A stretch of DNA of 64,000 bases, from the NCBI GenBank assembly GCA_019752115.1, contig JAIEMN010000004.1:186001-250000 (forward strand), read 5' to 3'. Position 1 is the stretch's first letter. Every line of letters begins with the position of its first letter. This DNA comes from Gemmatimonadaceae bacterium (GTDB taxonomy: Bacteria; Gemmatimonadota; Gemmatimonadetes; Gemmatimonadales; Gemmatimonadaceae). Below are positions 1-9,847 of the stretch, piece after piece. The position numbers were made by a program, and so were the translations under genes. Under the pieces are notes generated by a model. That model was not told where the DNA came from. It did not search any database and saw only the letters and a program-made list of their open reading frames with translations.

Positions 1-113
1 TTGGGCGCCACGACCTGCGGGGCATTCGGATTAGTATTGACGTCCAGGAACTTGTCGCATCCTGACGTCGCCACCAGCGAGCCGGCGAGAAGCAGCGTGG
101 TGAGTTTCTTCAT
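1..113 (-). CDS. SusD/RagB-family outer-membrane lipoprotein, N-terminus only (runs off the window)
   Basis: Only the first 37 codons are in the window. They encode a lipoprotein signal (MKKLTTLLLAGSLVATSGC) followed by DKFLDVNTNPNAPQ, the typical mature N-terminus of SusD-like proteins, which cap SusC channels at the cell surface and bind the ligand. The start codon lies 3 bp past the stop of the SusC gene on the same strand, so the two form the usual susC-susD operon. The ligand cannot be judged from this fragment. Confidence 0.85.
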   Translation of the reverse strand, partial: MKKLTTLLLAGSLVATSGCDKFLDVNTNPNAPQVVAP

Positions 114-116
114 GTC

Positions 117-3100
117 TTAGTACCCCACCTTGAGACCGAACGCCAAGCCACGCGGCATCGGGAAGTTGCCGTAGTCGATACCAGCCGCGCCCGAGCCGCC
201 CACCGCTGCGGTGTTGCCGTTCACTATCGGGTCGAGGCCGGAGTAGTTCGTGAAGAGGAAGAGATCCGTGCCCGTCACGAAGATGCTCGCACTGCGCGCG
301 CCGATGATCTTGGGCGGCAGCGTGTAACGCAGAGTGATGTCCTTGAGACGCACCCAATTGATGTCCTTTTCGATAAATAGCTCTTCCGAAATATTGGTGT
401 AGAACGTCGGCTGGACCTGCGGAATCACCACGATAGTGTTCTTGGTCGGCGTGGCCGAGTTTTCCTTGCCGTCACGGAGCACGCCGGCAATGACGCGCGG
501 CTGCTCGCGATCGAGCGTCCGCTTCGAAAGTCCACGTGCGGTGAGGAACTGCTCGGTGGCGTTGAATACATCACCGCCCTTCCGGATGTCGATCAGGAAG
601 TTGAGACTGAAGCGCCTGTACTTGAACGTGTTCGTGACGCCCATCGTCCAATCGGGCTGGCGATCGTAGCCCTTGCCGGGGCCCGCGATGAACACCGACG
701 AACGAATCGGCAGACCGGTCGTCGGATCGATGAGCAGGTCACCTGCGCTGTTGCGCAGGTAGAAGAAACCGGTGAGCGAGCGCGTCGACTGACCCGGCGC
801 CGTACCGTTGCGCACGTTGCCGAAGAGCCACGTGTCGGACACATACGATTCCGGCAGCGCGTTCGGCAGCGCGATCGTCTTGCCGCGCGTCTTGTCCACG
901 TTGACCATCACGTCCCAGCTGAAGTTCGGCTTCAGCAGTGGCGTGCCGCGGAGCATGACCTCGGTGCCGTTGTTGCGCGTCTTGGCGCCGTTGAGGTTGA
1001 AGAGAATGAAGCCCGTGCCGTACGAGCCACGGATGTCGTTCACGATCTGGTCGCGCGTTTCCGACTTGTAGGTCGTGATGTCGAGGCCGAGGCGATCCTG
1101 CAGGAAGCTCATTTCGGCGCCGAACTCACGCGACACCTTGAACTCGGGCTTCAGGCCGAGGTTCGGACCGGTGAAGCCGTAGCCGTAGCCGCCGCCCGTC
1201 GTCGTCTTGGACTCGAGGCTCGGGCGATACGCGTACGGGCGCGCATCCTTACCCACCTCGGCGTAGCCACCACGCAGCTTGAGCGACGTGAAGTAGGTGC
1301 GGAGGAACGGGAGCGCGTCGGTCGCGATGAACGACGAGTTGATCGAAGGATAGAAGAACGAGTTCCGCTCCACCGGAATCGTCGACGTCCAGTCGTTGCG
1401 GCCGGTGATCGTGGCGAAGAGGTAGTCGTTGTAGCCGAACGTCGCCTGCCCGAAGGCACTTACCAGTCGGCGCTGCGAGAGCGTGGTCCGCGAGAAGCGC
1501 TTCGTGGGGTCGGTGTTGTTGATCGAAATGAAGTTGAGGTCGTAGAAGTCACGCCCGACGTCGCCCGTCGTCTGCGAGCGCGCGTCCTGCAGGCTCTGGC
1601 CCACGAGCCCTTCCACCGTCAGCCCATTCCACAGCGTGCGTCGATTGACGTTGAAGAGGTTCTGCACGTTGAAGTTGCGCACGACATCGGTCGCCAGGTC
1701 GAGGATACCGTTGTTGCTGAAACCGGCGGCCGACTCGGGATGACGCAGAATCGTATTCTCGTTCGTGTAGCTGTCGGAGCCGATGTTCGACTTGATGCTG
1801 CCCCAGCTGAACGGCGTGATCGTGAAGCCGATATTAGCGATCAGACGACCCGTCTTCGCGTTCACCTTGTTCTTGTTGACCGAGAAGTAGGGGTTGTCCG
1901 TCTCGGCACTCTGCGTGAGGGTCGTGATGCGGCGGCGGGTGCCCGCGGGCGTCAGCCAATCGCTCGCCTTGTCGGTCTGCGGCCAGAGAAGTAGGCCGAT
2001 CAGTGGACCGCCATCGCCCTTAAGCACCTGATCGTTGGTCTGATTCGAGTAGTTCATGGTCAGGTCACTCTTGAGCCACTTAGTGACCTGCGCTGTGGTC
2101 GCTCCGGTCAGATTCACGCGATCCAACCCCGCCTTTGGGACTACCGAACCTTGCTGAATGCCGCTGGCGGCGATGCGGTAGCTAACCTTGTTGTCGGCCG
2201 TGCCACCAGATAGCGCCAAATTGTGCTGCTGCGAAACCGCCGGCTTAAAGAAGCCATCGATGTTGTCGTAGAACTGCGTTCCAGCCGCGTACGGCCCGCC
2301 AAAGTACTGGAAACCGACGGTCGAATTTGGGGTCAATCCGTAGGTGTTCTGCACCTCCGGAGTCGCACGTGTTCGGTCAAGGCGGATATTGTTGCTGTAC
2401 TCGAGCGTCCCGGTGCCCGGCTTGCCGCGTTTGGTGGTGATCACGATCGCGCCATTGGCCGCGTCGATGCCGTAGAGCGCAGCGGCTTCCGGACCCTTGA
2501 GGACGACGAGCGTCTCGATGTCTTCCGGATTGATGTCGGCGCCACGGTTCGTGAAGTCCACGCCGCGGTTGCTGAACGCCGTCGCCGAACCCGGCGCGTC
2601 GGAGCCCAGCACGCCCGTGTTGAGCGTCTTGTTGTCCATCGGCAGGCCGTCGATGATCATCAGCGGCTGGTTGCTGCCGGAGATGGACGAGACACCGCGG
2701 ATGGTGATGGAGGTCGACGCGCCCGGCACACCCGAGGAGCTCGTCACTTCCACGCCGGCCACACGGCCCTGCAGCGCGTTGATGAAGTTCTCGCGGCCGG
2801 TCTGCGCGAGGTCGGGGCCGACGACCGTCTGCTGGGCGGTGCCCAGCGACCGCTTCACCGCGGTCTGGCCGAGGGCCGTGACGACGACGGCGTCGAGGTT
2901 GGTCGCCGACTTCTCGAGCGACACGCTGATGGAGTTGGCCTCGCCCACGGTGCGCTCCGCGGGCGCGTAGCCGATCAGGCGATACTGCAGCACCTGGCCG
3001 ACGGCCGCGCGGATGTTGTAGTCACCATTCTGGGCAGAGATGCTGCGCGTCTCCGTCCCCTTCACGACGATGGACACACCCGCAAGCGGCTGTCCAGCAT

Positions 3101-3203
3101 CGGACGTGACCTTCCCGGTCACGGTCTTCGGCTGCTGGGCAAACGCCTGCGCCGCGAAGAGGAGGGAGCTTATCAGCACCGGGAGGGATCTGGTCTTCAG
3201 CAT
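117..3203 (-). CDS. SusC/RagA-family TonB-dependent outer-membrane transporter
   Basis: This 1028-residue protein imports a ligand, often glycans or peptides in this family, across the outer membrane using TonB energy. After a signal peptide ending near AAQAFAQQ there is a carboxypeptidase-regulatory-like domain (about residues 25-105, VTGKVTSDAGQPLAGVSI). A plug domain follows with the SusC hallmarks ALQGRVAGV, SITIRGVSS, LMIIDGLPMDN and NGAIVITTKRGK. The rest is a beta-barrel ending in a Tyr (LKVGY), a normal terminal aromatic. An upstream in-frame ATG at 3347 is rejected because the signal peptide begins at 3203. The SusD partner follows 3 bp downstream. No sigma/anti-sigma or glycan-hydrolase gene is adjacent, so the substrate is unknown. 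Confidence 0.93.
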   Translation of the reverse strand: MLKTRSLPVLISSLLFAAQAFAQQPKTVTGKVTSDAGQPLAGVSIVVKGTETRSISAQNGDYNIRAAVGQVLQYRLIGYAPAERTVGEANSISVSLEKSATNLDAVVVTALGQTAVKRSLGTAQQTVVGPDLAQTGRENFINALQGRVAGVEVTSSSGVPGASTSITIRGVSSISGSNQPLMIIDGLPMDNKTLNTGVLGSDAPGSATAFSNRGVDFTNRGADINPEDIETLVVLKGPEAAALYGIDAANGAIVITTKRGKPGTGTLEYSNNIRLDRTRATPEVQNTYGLTPNSTVGFQYFGGPYAAGTQFYDNIDGFFKPAVSQQHNLALSGGTADNKVSYRIAASGIQQGSVVPKAGLDRVNLTGATTAQVTKWLKSDLTMNYSNQTNDQVLKGDGGPLIGLLLWPQTDKASDWLTPAGTRRRITTLTQSAETDNPYFSVNKNKVNAKTGRLIANIGFTITPFSWGSIKSNIGSDSYTNENTILRHPESAAGFSNNGILDLATDVVRNFNVQNLFNVNRRTLWNGLTVEGLVGQSLQDARSQTTGDVGRDFYDLNFISINNTDPTKRFSRTTLSQRRLVSAFGQATFGYNDYLFATITGRNDWTSTIPVERNSFFYPSINSSFIATDALPFLRTYFTSLKLRGGYAEVGKDARPYAYRPSLESKTTTGGGYGYGFTGPNLGLKPEFKVSREFGAEMSFLQDRLGLDITTYKSETRDQIVNDIRGSYGTGFILFNLNGAKTRNNGTEVMLRGTPLLKPNFSWDVMVNVDKTRGKTIALPNALPESYVSDTWLFGNVRNGTAPGQSTRSLTGFFYLRNSAGDLLIDPTTGLPIRSSVFIAGPGKGYDRQPDWTMGVTNTFKYRRFSLNFLIDIRKGGDVFNATEQFLTARGLSKRTLDREQPRVIAGVLRDGKENSATPTKNTIVVIPQVQPTFYTNISEELFIEKDINWVRLKDITLRYTLPPKIIGARSASIFVTGTDLFLFTNYSGLDPIVNGNTAAVGGSGAAGIDYGNFPMPRGLAFGLKVGY

Positions 3204-3443
3204 GAAGGGAACCGGGTGTGACGAGCGGTGGGCAATGCGTGCCGCCGGGCCGGAGCAACCGGACCTGTGGAGTCGGCCGAGGGAGGCCAGCACGGCACTG
3301 CAGGGAGGGACGTCCAGAGCCGCGCGACCGGCGAACCGGGGCATCACGGTTAGGATTGCAACAAAGAACAGCGGATCCCGCGTTTACGCCACACGGCTAC
3401 CTTCCGGTAACGTGCTGGTGTATTTCGACTTTCTCCCATCCTC

Positions 3444-4502
3444 ATGTCTGAAACACTCGCCGGTTCGTCACCCGCCGTGTCGCCGCTGCCCCTCCCGGCC
3501 GCCCCGCCGCGCCTGCCGCAGCGGGTGCTGGTCACCGGCGGCGCCGGATTCATCGGCAGCGCCCTCGTCTGGGCGCTGAACCAGCTGGGGATCGAAAAGG
3601 TCGTTCTGACCGATCGACTCGGCACCGACGAGAAGTGGCGGAATCTCGTGCCGCTCCGCTTCGAGGACTATCTCGAGGCCGACGACCTGCTCGCCCGCCT
3701 CGAATTCGACAGCCTCGGTCGTTTTGACCTGATCTTGCACCTCGGGGCCTGCTCGGCCACCACCGAGCGCGACGCGACCTTCCTCGCCAAGAACAACTTC
3801 GAGTTCACCAAGGACCTCGCGCACTGGGCCCTCGTCCGCGGCGTCCGCTTTGTGTACGCCTCGAGCGCCGCGACCTATGGCGACGGCACCGCCGGCATGG
3901 CCGATCAGGACGAGAGCACCGAGGCCCTGAGCCGCCTCCGCCCGCTCAACGCCTACGGCTACTCGAAGCACCTGTTTGATCAGTACGCCGCCCGCGCTGG
4001 CATCCTGCGCCAGCTGGTGGGCCTCAAGTACTTCAACGTCTATGGCCCCAACGAGGCGCATAAGGGCGACATGCGCTCGCTGGTGCACAAGGCGTACGGC
4101 CAGATCGAGCAGACGGGCGGGGTGCAGCTCTTCAAGAGTCATCGCCCCGACTACCGCGACGGCGAACAGCAGCGCGACTTCCTGTACATCAAGGACGCCA
4201 TCGCGATGACGCTGCACCTCGCCATGACCCCCCACGCGAACGGCCTGTTCAACATCGGCAGCGGCCAGGCGCATACGTGGCTCGACCTCACCGGCGCCCT
4301 CTTCGCCGCGATGGGGCGCACGCCGCAGGTGTCGTTCATCGACATGCCGGAGAGCATCCGCGCCAAGTACCAGTACCACACGCAGGCCGACATCGCGAAG
4401 CTGCGCGCCGCGGGCTATGCGGCGCCGGTGACACCGCTGGCGGAAGCGGTAGGCGACTACGTGCGGGGGTACCTGGTGGGAGATCGGCGACTGGGCGACT
4501 GA
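3444..4502 (+). CDS. hldD: ADP-L-glycero-D-manno-heptose-6-epimerase
   Basis: HldD (RfaD) converts ADP-D-glycero- to ADP-L-glycero-D-manno-heptose, the last step in making the heptose donor for the LPS inner core. The 352-residue protein is an extended SDR with the NAD(P)-binding glycine motif VTGGAGFIGS near residue 31, the HLGACSATTE stretch, and the catalytic pair in NAYGYSKHLFDQY. The family segments GLKYFNVYGPNEAHKGDM and QQRDFLYIKDA are also present. The N-terminus carries about 25 extra residues (Pro/Ala-rich), so GTG or ATG starts nearer residue 28 remain possible. Other heptose genes are not nearby. It implies an LPS-bearing outer membrane. Confidence 0.95.
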   Translation: MSETLAGSSPAVSPLPLPAAPPRLPQRVLVTGGAGFIGSALVWALNQLGIEKVVLTDRLGTDEKWRNLVPLRFEDYLEADDLLARLEFDSLGRFDLILHLGACSATTERDATFLAKNNFEFTKDLAHWALVRGVRFVYASSAATYGDGTAGMADQDESTEALSRLRPLNAYGYSKHLFDQYAARAGILRQLVGLKYFNVYGPNEAHKGDMRSLVHKAYGQIEQTGGVQLFKSHRPDYRDGEQQRDFLYIKDAIAMTLHLAMTPHANGLFNIGSGQAHTWLDLTGALFAAMGRTPQVSFIDMPESIRAKYQYHTQADIAKLRAAGYAAPVTPLAEAVGDYVRGYLVGDRRLGD

Positions 4503-4525
4503 GGGGATTCTGAGGTCAGAGGGAC

Positions 4526-4775
4526 TCGGAGGTCGGTCTACGGACATCTATGGACGGTGGGAGTCGGGATCGGGCTCGGAGGTGGGGGTCGGCTTGCCCG
4601 GGGCGAGCGCCTGCTGCGCTCCGTGCGCGGCGCTGTGCGCGCGTCGCTCCGTACCTCTCACACACTGCCTGATCAACGGAGCGCAGCACGCCCTCGCCCC
4701 CGGCAAGCCGACCCCGATTGTCCGACCAGCATCCCGACTCCCACGGTCCATAGTTGTCCGAACACCGAGCTCCGA
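4526..4775. repeat. Family-1 long palindrome, copy A (arms about 100 bp)
   Basis: The left arm 4526-4624 and right arm 4676-4775 are reverse complements with scattered mismatches. Shared blocks include GGGAGTCGGGAT, GGGGTCGGCTTGCC and TGCTGCGCTCCGT. The loop is about 50 bp. The outer parts of both arms match the palindrome at 30262-30503 (CTATGG, GGGAGTCGGGAT, TCGGAGGTGGGGGTCGG), which makes this a dispersed family. Transcribed, it would form a very large hairpin between hldD and the ABC importer. Confidence 0.88.
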
Positions 4776-4807
4776 TTTGAGTTGTCCGAACACCGAGCGC
4801 CGATTGG
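4752..4807. repeat. Two tandem copies of a 28-bp unit upstream of the ABC importer
   Basis: AGTTGTCCGAACACCGAGCT begins the first unit at 4752, and the second unit starts at 4780 with about two differences. The array runs from the right palindrome arm to 14 bp before the GTG start at 4822. It could affect promoter or leader function, but no promoter motif is clear. Confidence 0.75.
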
Positions 4808-4821
4808 CGATACACTGAGTA

Positions 4822-6318
4822 GTGCGCCGCTTCGTCCTCCTCCTCCTTCTCCTCACCGCCTGCGGTCGCGAGCGTCCGCCGGCGGGTCCGCCATCGCGCG
4901 TGCTGCGCTGGGGCGGCGACGCCGAGGGGGGCGCCCCGTTTGTTGAGGCCGATCCGCAGGATCCCTCCAAGCTGCGGGGCTTCGACGTCGAGATTGCGCG
5001 GTTCCTCGCGGCCGGCCTTGGCCGCACCCCGCAGTTCACGCAGGTGGCGTGGGCCTCGATCGCGCAGTCGGTGGAGCGCGGCGACTTCGACGTGGGGCTC
5101 TCGGGGCTCGAGGACACGCCGGCGCTGCGGGCGCGCTTTGCGGTGTCGCTCCCCTACTTCGAGTTCCGGCAGGTGCTCGCGGTGCGCGCGGCCGACTCGT
5201 CGCGCTATCACGCGCTCGCCGATCTGCGGGGCAAGCGGGTGGCCACCCTCGGCTCGACCGGCGCCTATCAGCTGCTGCTCGACGCCGAGCGTACGCACGG
5301 CCTGGTGCCGGTGTCGTACGACGACGACGTGCACCCCTATACCGATCTCGCCGAAGGGCGCGTGGATGCCGTGCTGCTCGATCATGTGATCGCCGAGCGT
5401 GCGCTCCGGCGCACGGGGGGCTTCGTGATTCAGCCGGTGCCGATTGCGCTCGGGCATTACGTGGCGGTGTTCGCGCGGCGCGATTCGCTGCTGCGCGACT
5501 CGGCGGATGCGGTGCTGCGGGCGGCGATGCGCGATGGCCGGTTGGAGCGGGTGTTTCGGGAGTGGCAGGTGTGGGATGCGGGGCAGGCGGCGTATGTGCG
5601 GCGGGTGGGGATGGCGGAAGCCCGTACGGCGGAAGCTGGGACGGCGGAAGCTGGAACTGCGGAAGCTCGTACGGCGGGAACGGCTTCGATTGGGACGTAC
5701 CTGCCGGCGTTGCTGCGCGGAACGGGGCTGACGCTCGTTATCTCCGTCGCGGCGATGCTGCTCGCGGTGGGATGCGGGGCGGCGATTGCGGCGGGGCGGG
5801 TCTATGGTGGGGCGCTGCCGCGGGCGGTGCTAACGACCTACGTCGAGATCGTGCGGGGGACGCCGGTGCTGCTGCAGCTGTTCGTGCTCTACTATGGGCT
5901 GAGCAGCGTCATCAAGCTGCCGGCGCTCTTGGCCGCCATCATTGGCCTGGGGCTCAATTACGCGGCGTACGAGTCGGAGATCTATCGCTCGGCGTTGCTC
6001 GCCATTCCGCGCGCGCAGCTCGAAGCGGCGCGGACGTTGGGGCTGGGGGAGTGGCAGATCTTCCGGTTGGTGCGCGGGCCGCAGGCGTTTCGCCTGGCGC
6101 TGGCGCCGATGACGAATGATTTCGTGGCGCTGCTCAAGGATTCGTCGCTGGTGAGTGTCATCACGGTGGTGGAGCTCACGAAGCAGACCGCGATCTATGC
6201 CACGAACGTCGGGTCGTGGGCCATTCCGGGGGCGTTGTGCGCGCTGTTCTACCTGGCGTTGTCGCTGCCCCTGTCGCGCCTGGCGCGCGCGCTGGAAGCG
6301 CGATGGAGTGCGGCATGA
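4822..6318 (+). CDS. Fused substrate-binding lipoprotein and permease of a polar amino-acid ABC importer
   Basis: This 498-residue protein joins two importer parts. Residues 1-15 are a lipoprotein signal with lipobox LLTAC. Residues about 25-255 form a family-3 periplasmic binding domain (LRGFDVEIARFLAAGLG, FDVGLSGLEDTP, DLRGKRVATLGSTGAYQ, AEGRVDAVLLDH). Residues about 290-495 are a HisM/GlnP-type permease with several membrane spans and an EAA loop (EAARTLGLGEWQIFRLV). The linker carries four copies of a pentapeptide encoded by a 15-bp repeat. The start is GTG, chosen because the signal peptide begins there. The ATPase gene overlaps the stop by ATGA, so the pair is coupled. The substrate is probably an amino acid, but it cannot be named. 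Confidence 0.9.
   Translation: MRRFVLLLLLLTACGRERPPAGPPSRVLRWGGDAEGGAPFVEADPQDPSKLRGFDVEIARFLAAGLGRTPQFTQVAWASIAQSVERGDFDVGLSGLEDTPALRARFAVSLPYFEFRQVLAVRAADSSRYHALADLRGKRVATLGSTGAYQLLLDAERTHGLVPVSYDDDVHPYTDLAEGRVDAVLLDHVIAERALRRTGGFVIQPVPIALGHYVAVFARRDSLLRDSADAVLRAAMRDGRLERVFREWQVWDAGQAAYVRRVGMAEARTAEAGTAEAGTAEARTAGTASIGTYLPALLRGTGLTLVISVAAMLLAVGCGAAIAAGRVYGGALPRAVLTTYVEIVRGTPVLLQLFVLYYGLSSVIKLPALLAAIIGLGLNYAAYESEIYRSALLAIPRAQLEAARTLGLGEWQIFRLVRGPQAFRLALAPMTNDFVALLKDSSLVSVITVVELTKQTAIYATNVGSWAIPGALCALFYLALSLPLSRLARALEARWSAA
5614..5673 (+). repeat. Four 15-bp tandem repeats encoding (A-E-A-R/G-T)x4 in the domain linker
   Basis: Four consecutive 15-bp units starting GCGGAAGC encode AEART-AEAGT-AEAGT-AEART between the binding-protein and permease domains. 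Copy number could vary by slippage without changing the frame, altering only linker length. Confidence 0.9.
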
Positions 6319-7064
6319 CCGTCGCCCAGGGGACCACCGTGCTGCACGTGGACGCGCTGCGCCTGCGGCGGGGGCCCCGCGAGGTGCTGCGCGGCGTGTC
6401 GCTGCGTGTGGCCGCGGGGGAGATCGTCGCGCTCATGGGTGTGTCCGGCGCCGGCAAGAGTACGATCCTGCGCGCCGCCGTCGCGCTTGAAGCGTTCCAC
6501 GAGGGGCAGATTACCGTGGGCGACGCCACCCTGCGCCCCGGGCCGGTCCCGCGTGAGTCGCAGCTGCGGGCGTTGCGGCGACAGGTGGGGATGGTGTTTC
6601 AGCAGCACGCGCTCTTCACGCACCTCTCGGTGCGCGACAACATCACGCTCGCCCCCATCCATGCCGCACGCGTCGCGCCCGAGGCCGCCGCGCGCGAAGC
6701 CATGCGCCTGCTGGAGCTGCTGGGCGTGGCCCACCGCGCCGACGCGTTTCCAAGTCAGATCTCGGGCGGCGAAGCGCAACGCGTGGCGATCGCCCGCGCG
6801 CTGGCGCTCGATCCGCCGGTGCTGCTGATGGATGAACCCACCGCGGCCCTCGACCCCGCGCGACGGGGGGCGCTCGCCGATTCCCTGCGCGCGCTGGCGC
6901 AGGCCGGGCGTGGCCTGCTCGTGACCACGCATGACCTCGCGTTCGCCAAGGACGCCGACCGCGTGGTGGTCCTTGCCGACGGCAACGTGGTGGAAGAGGG
7001 GCCGGCGCGCACCGTGCTCGAGGCGCCGCAGCATGCGGCCACGCGCGCGCTGCTCGAAGACTGA
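6315..7064 (+). CDS. Polar amino-acid ABC transporter ATP-binding protein
   Basis: This 249-residue cytoplasmic ATPase powers the fused importer encoded immediately upstream, whose stop it overlaps (ATGA). The Walker A motif is GVSGAGKST, the Q-loop lies in MVFQQHALF, and the signature is ISGGEAQRVAIARAL. Walker B is VLLMDEPTAALD and the H-loop is VTTHD. Length and motifs fit the GlnQ/HisP class. The signature has Glu-Ala in place of the usual Gln/Gln-Gln, a mild variation. An in-frame upstream ATG at 6216 would bury the start inside the permease gene and is rejected. Confidence 0.93.
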   Translation: MTVAQGTTVLHVDALRLRRGPREVLRGVSLRVAAGEIVALMGVSGAGKSTILRAAVALEAFHEGQITVGDATLRPGPVPRESQLRALRRQVGMVFQQHALFTHLSVRDNITLAPIHAARVAPEAAAREAMRLLELLGVAHRADAFPSQISGGEAQRVAIARALALDPPVLLMDEPTAALDPARRGALADSLRALAQAGRGLLVTTHDLAFAKDADRVVVLADGNVVEEGPARTVLEAPQHAATRALLED

Positions 7065-7070
7065 CGGCGC

Positions 7071-8510
7071 TCAGCCCCGCCGCAGCCGCTGCGCCCAGGC
7101 GTACACGCGGCCGTAATCGTCGGCCGCGCGCGTCCAGGAGTGATCCTCGCGCATGCCCCGTGCGCGCAGCTGCGCCCACCCGACCGGATCGCGGTATGCC
7201 TGCAGCGCGCGCCCGATCGCATCGGTGAAGTAGCGCACCTCGTAGGGGTGAAAGCGGAAGCCGTTCCCCTCGTACCCCTCCTGCACGGTGTCATTGAGCC
7301 CTCCGGTGGCTCGCACGATCGGCACCGAGCCGTAGCGCAACGCGATGAGCTGGCCGAGTCCGCACGGTTCGAAGCGTGACGGCATGAGGAACGCGTCGCT
7401 GCCGGCGTAGATACGCTGCGCGAGGGCGGCATCGAAGGTCAGCCGGGCCACAATGCGACCCGGCACGCGCGCCGCCACGTGGCGGAACGCCTCCTCGAGG
7501 TCGCGCTGCCCGGTGCCCAGCAACACCAGCTGCGCATCGGTGTGCTCCACCAGCCACGGCAGCGCGGCATGCAGCAGGTCGAGCCCCTTCTGGTTCACCA
7601 ACCGCGACACCACCCCCAGCAGCGGGCGCGTGGAATCCACCGCCAGTCCGGTTTCTCGCTGCAGCGCGCTCTTGCAGGCCGCCTTGGCATGCACCGCGTC
7701 CACCGAATAGTGCGCGGTGAGCGCGCGGTCGGTGCCGGGATCGAACGCGCGCGTATCGATGCCGTTCAGGATCCCCACGACCCGGTCGCCCCGCCAGCGC
7801 AGCAGGCCGTCGAGCCGCTCGCCGTACTCGGGCGTGCGAATTTCGTTGGCGTACGTGGGGCTCACCGTCGTGACGACGTCGGCGTACTGAATGCCGCGGG
7901 CCATGCAGTTGAAGCTGCCGGCGATCCCGGAGCCCATCCCGTTCTCGATCAGGCCAAAATCGGCGAGCCCGGCGAGCCCCAGCACCTCGGGGGCCACCTG
8001 CCCCTGATACGCCAGGTTGTGAATCGTGAACACCGTGGCGATGTGGCCGAACGTGTAGGCGTAGCGGGTGCGCAGGTAGTTCACCACCAGCGCGGCATGC
8101 CAGTCGTGGCAGTGCACCACATCGGGCTGCCACCCCTCCACCTCGCGGAGGTGTTGCATGAGGTGCAGCACACCGCGGGCGAAGAGGATGAACCGCCGGT
8201 GGTCATCGCGCTCGCCGTAGATCTGGCCGCGCTCGAAGGCGGCCGGAATGTCGAGAAAGTAGGTCGCTGCGCTTTCGCGCCCGCGCCAGACCCGCAGTTC
8301 GTGGGCCTCTTCCCCGAGCGGCAGAAAGGCGCCGGTGATGGGTCCGGTCATCGGGACCCCCTGCTCCCGAAGCGCCCGGTAGCGCGGGAGCGCCAGGCGC
8401 ACGTCGTGGCCGGCCGTCCGCAGGGCCTGGGGGAGCGCGCCCGCCACATCGGCAAGGCCGCCCGTCTTCACATACGGGGCCGCTTCGGCGGCCACGAAGA
8501 GCACGTTCAT
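7071..8510 (-). CDS. glgA: Glycogen synthase (ADP-glucose glucosyltransferase, GT5)
   Basis: GlgA extends alpha-1,4-glucan chains from ADP-glucose. The 479-residue length matches bacterial GlgA. The N-terminus has the ADP-glucose-binding signature [13 protein letters not shown]. Further family blocks are [46 protein letters not shown] and [13 protein letters not shown], where the Glu is catalytic, plus [11 protein letters not shown]. An AAGG Shine-Dalgarno sits 7 bases before the ATG. It is transcribed divergently from glgC with only 43 bp between the starts, so both probably share a control region. It converges on the ABC ATPase with a 6-bp gap. Confidence 0.97.
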   Translation of the reverse strand: MNVLFVAAEAAPYVKTGGLADVAGALPQALRTAGHDVRLALPRYRALREQGVPMTGPITGAFLPLGEEAHELRVWRGRESAATYFLDIPAAFERGQIYGERDDHRRFILFARGVLHLMQHLREVEGWQPDVVHCHDWHAALVVNYLRTRYAYTFGHIATVFTIHNLAYQGQVAPEVLGLAGLADFGLIENGMGSGIAGSFNCMARGIQYADVVTTVSPTYANEIRTPEYGERLDGLLRWRGDRVVGILNGIDTRAFDPGTDRALTAHYSVDAVHAKAACKSALQRETGLAVDSTRPLLGVVSRLVNQKGLDLLHAALPWLVEHTDAQLVLLGTGQRDLEEAFRHVAARVPGRIVARLTFDAALAQRIYAGSDAFLMPSRFEPCGLGQLIALRYGSVPIVRATGGLNDTVQEGYEGNGFRFHPYEVRYFTDAIGRALQAYRDPVGWAQLRARGMREDHSWTRAADDYGRVYAWAQRLRRG

Positions 8511-8553
8511 GGGGGAACCTTACGTTGCGCGTGCCACCGACGCAAAATGCGGC

Positions 8554-9816
8554 ATGACTCCCACGCCCCGTGGCACCCTCGCCCGCAACGCCATGGCCTA
8601 TGTCCTGGCCGGCGGCCGAGGCTCGCGCCTGTACGAGCTCACCGATCGCCGCGCCAAGCCGGCGGTGTACTTCGGCGGCAAGACGCGCATCATCGATTTC
8701 GCGCTGTCGAACGCCATCAACTCCGGGATTCGGCGCATTGGCGTGGCCACGCAGTACAAGGCGCACAGCCTCATCCGGCATCTGCAGCGTGGCTGGAACT
8801 TCCTGCGCCCCGAGCGCAACGAAAGCTTCGACATCCTGCCGGCGTCGCAACGCGTGAGCGAAACGCAGTGGTACGATGGCACCGCCGACGCCGTCTACCA
8901 GAACATGGACATCATCGAGGCGTACCACCCGGAGTACATGGTCATCCTGGCCGGCGACCACGTGTACAAGATGGATTACGAGCTCATGCTGCAGCAGCAC
9001 GTCAACCAGGACGCCGACGTGACGGTGGGCGTGCTGGAGGTGCCGCGCCTCGAGGCGACGGGATTTGGCGTGATGCACGTCGATACCCACGATCGCATCG
9101 TGCACTTTCTCGAGAAGCCCAAGGATCCGCCCGGTATTCCGGGGAACGAATCGATGGCGCTCGCCAGCATGGGCATCTACGTCTTCAAGACGAGCTATCT
9201 GTTCGAACTGCTCCGGCGCGATGCGGCCGATCCCGCGTCCACGCGCGATTTCGGCAAGGACATCATCCCGTACATCGTGCAGCACGGCAAAGCGGTGGCG
9301 CACCGCTTCAGCACCTCCTGCGTCAAGGCCGACCGTGAAACCGAAGCCTACTGGCGTGACGTCGGCACCATCGATGCGTACTGGGAAGCCAACATCGATC
9401 TCACCTCGGTGCGCGCCGGTCTCGACCTGTACGATCAGGAGTGGCCGATCTGGACCTACGCCGAGCTCACGGCGCCAGCCAAGTTCGTCTACAGCGAGGA
9501 TGGCCGTCGCGGCTTTGCCCTCGATTCGCTGGTCGCGGGCGGATGCATCATCTCGGGCTCGGGCGTCTTCCGCTCCCTGCTGTTCACCGGCTGTCGGGTG
9601 CACTCCTTCGCCCATCTCGACGGCGCGGTCGTGCATCCCGACGTGGAAGTGGGCCGGAATGCGCGCCTGACGAACGTCGTGGTGGACCGCGGGGTACGTA
9701 TTCCGGCGGGGCTCGTCGTCGGCGAGGATCCGGCGCTCGACGCCCAGCGGTTCCGGCGCACCGAGAAGGGGATCGTCCTGATCACCCAACCCATGATCGA
9801 CCGGCTGTCGCTCTGA
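8554..9816 (+). CDS. glgC: Glucose-1-phosphate adenylyltransferase (ADP-glucose pyrophosphorylase)
   Basis: GlgC makes ADP-glucose from glucose-1-phosphate and ATP, the committed step of glycogen synthesis, and supplies GlgA next door. The 420-residue protein has the nucleotidyltransferase motif [14 protein letters not shown], the substrate region [19 protein letters not shown], and [12 protein letters not shown]. It also has [14 protein letters not shown] and a C-terminal left-handed beta-helix with hexapeptide character (about residues 320-410). The start at 8554 gives the expected N-terminus. An upstream in-frame ATG at 8509 would overlap the glgA start and is rejected. Allosteric control is likely by family knowledge, but effector residues were not analysed. 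Confidence 0.96.
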   Translation: MTPTPRGTLARNAMAYVLAGGRGSRLYELTDRRAKPAVYFGGKTRIIDFALSNAINSGIRRIGVATQYKAHSLIRHLQRGWNFLRPERNESFDILPASQRVSETQWYDGTADAVYQNMDIIEAYHPEYMVILAGDHVYKMDYELMLQQHVNQDADVTVGVLEVPRLEATGFGVMHVDTHDRIVHFLEKPKDPPGIPGNESMALASMGIYVFKTSYLFELLRRDAADPASTRDFGKDIIPYIVQHGKAVAHRFSTSCVKADRETEAYWRDVGTIDAYWEANIDLTSVRAGLDLYDQEWPIWTYAELTAPAKFVYSEDGRRGFALDSLVAGGCIISGSGVFRSLLFTGCRVHSFAHLDGAVVHPDVEVGRNARLTNVVVDRGVRIPAGLVVGEDPALDAQRFRRTEKGIVLITQPMIDRLSL

Positions 9817-9847
9817 GACACCGGCTCCCTTACTGCAGGATCATCGC

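Larger units (their letters stand above)
4503..4821. other. Gene-free gap filled by a long palindrome and a 28-bp tandem repeat
   Basis: No credible gene lies here. Nearly all of the gap is one long inverted repeat (4526-4775) followed by two copies of a 28-bp unit. The short reading frames across it follow the repeat symmetry rather than codon bias. Confidence 0.8.

Noticed and set aside
2223-3221. A 332-codon plus-strand frame opposite the SusC gene
   Set aside because: Antisense shadow of a clear SusC reading frame; no domain or ribosome site.
4822-5570. Lipoprotein-only gene ending before the permease
   Set aside because: The frame is open without a stop through the linker repeat into the permease, so it is a single fused gene.
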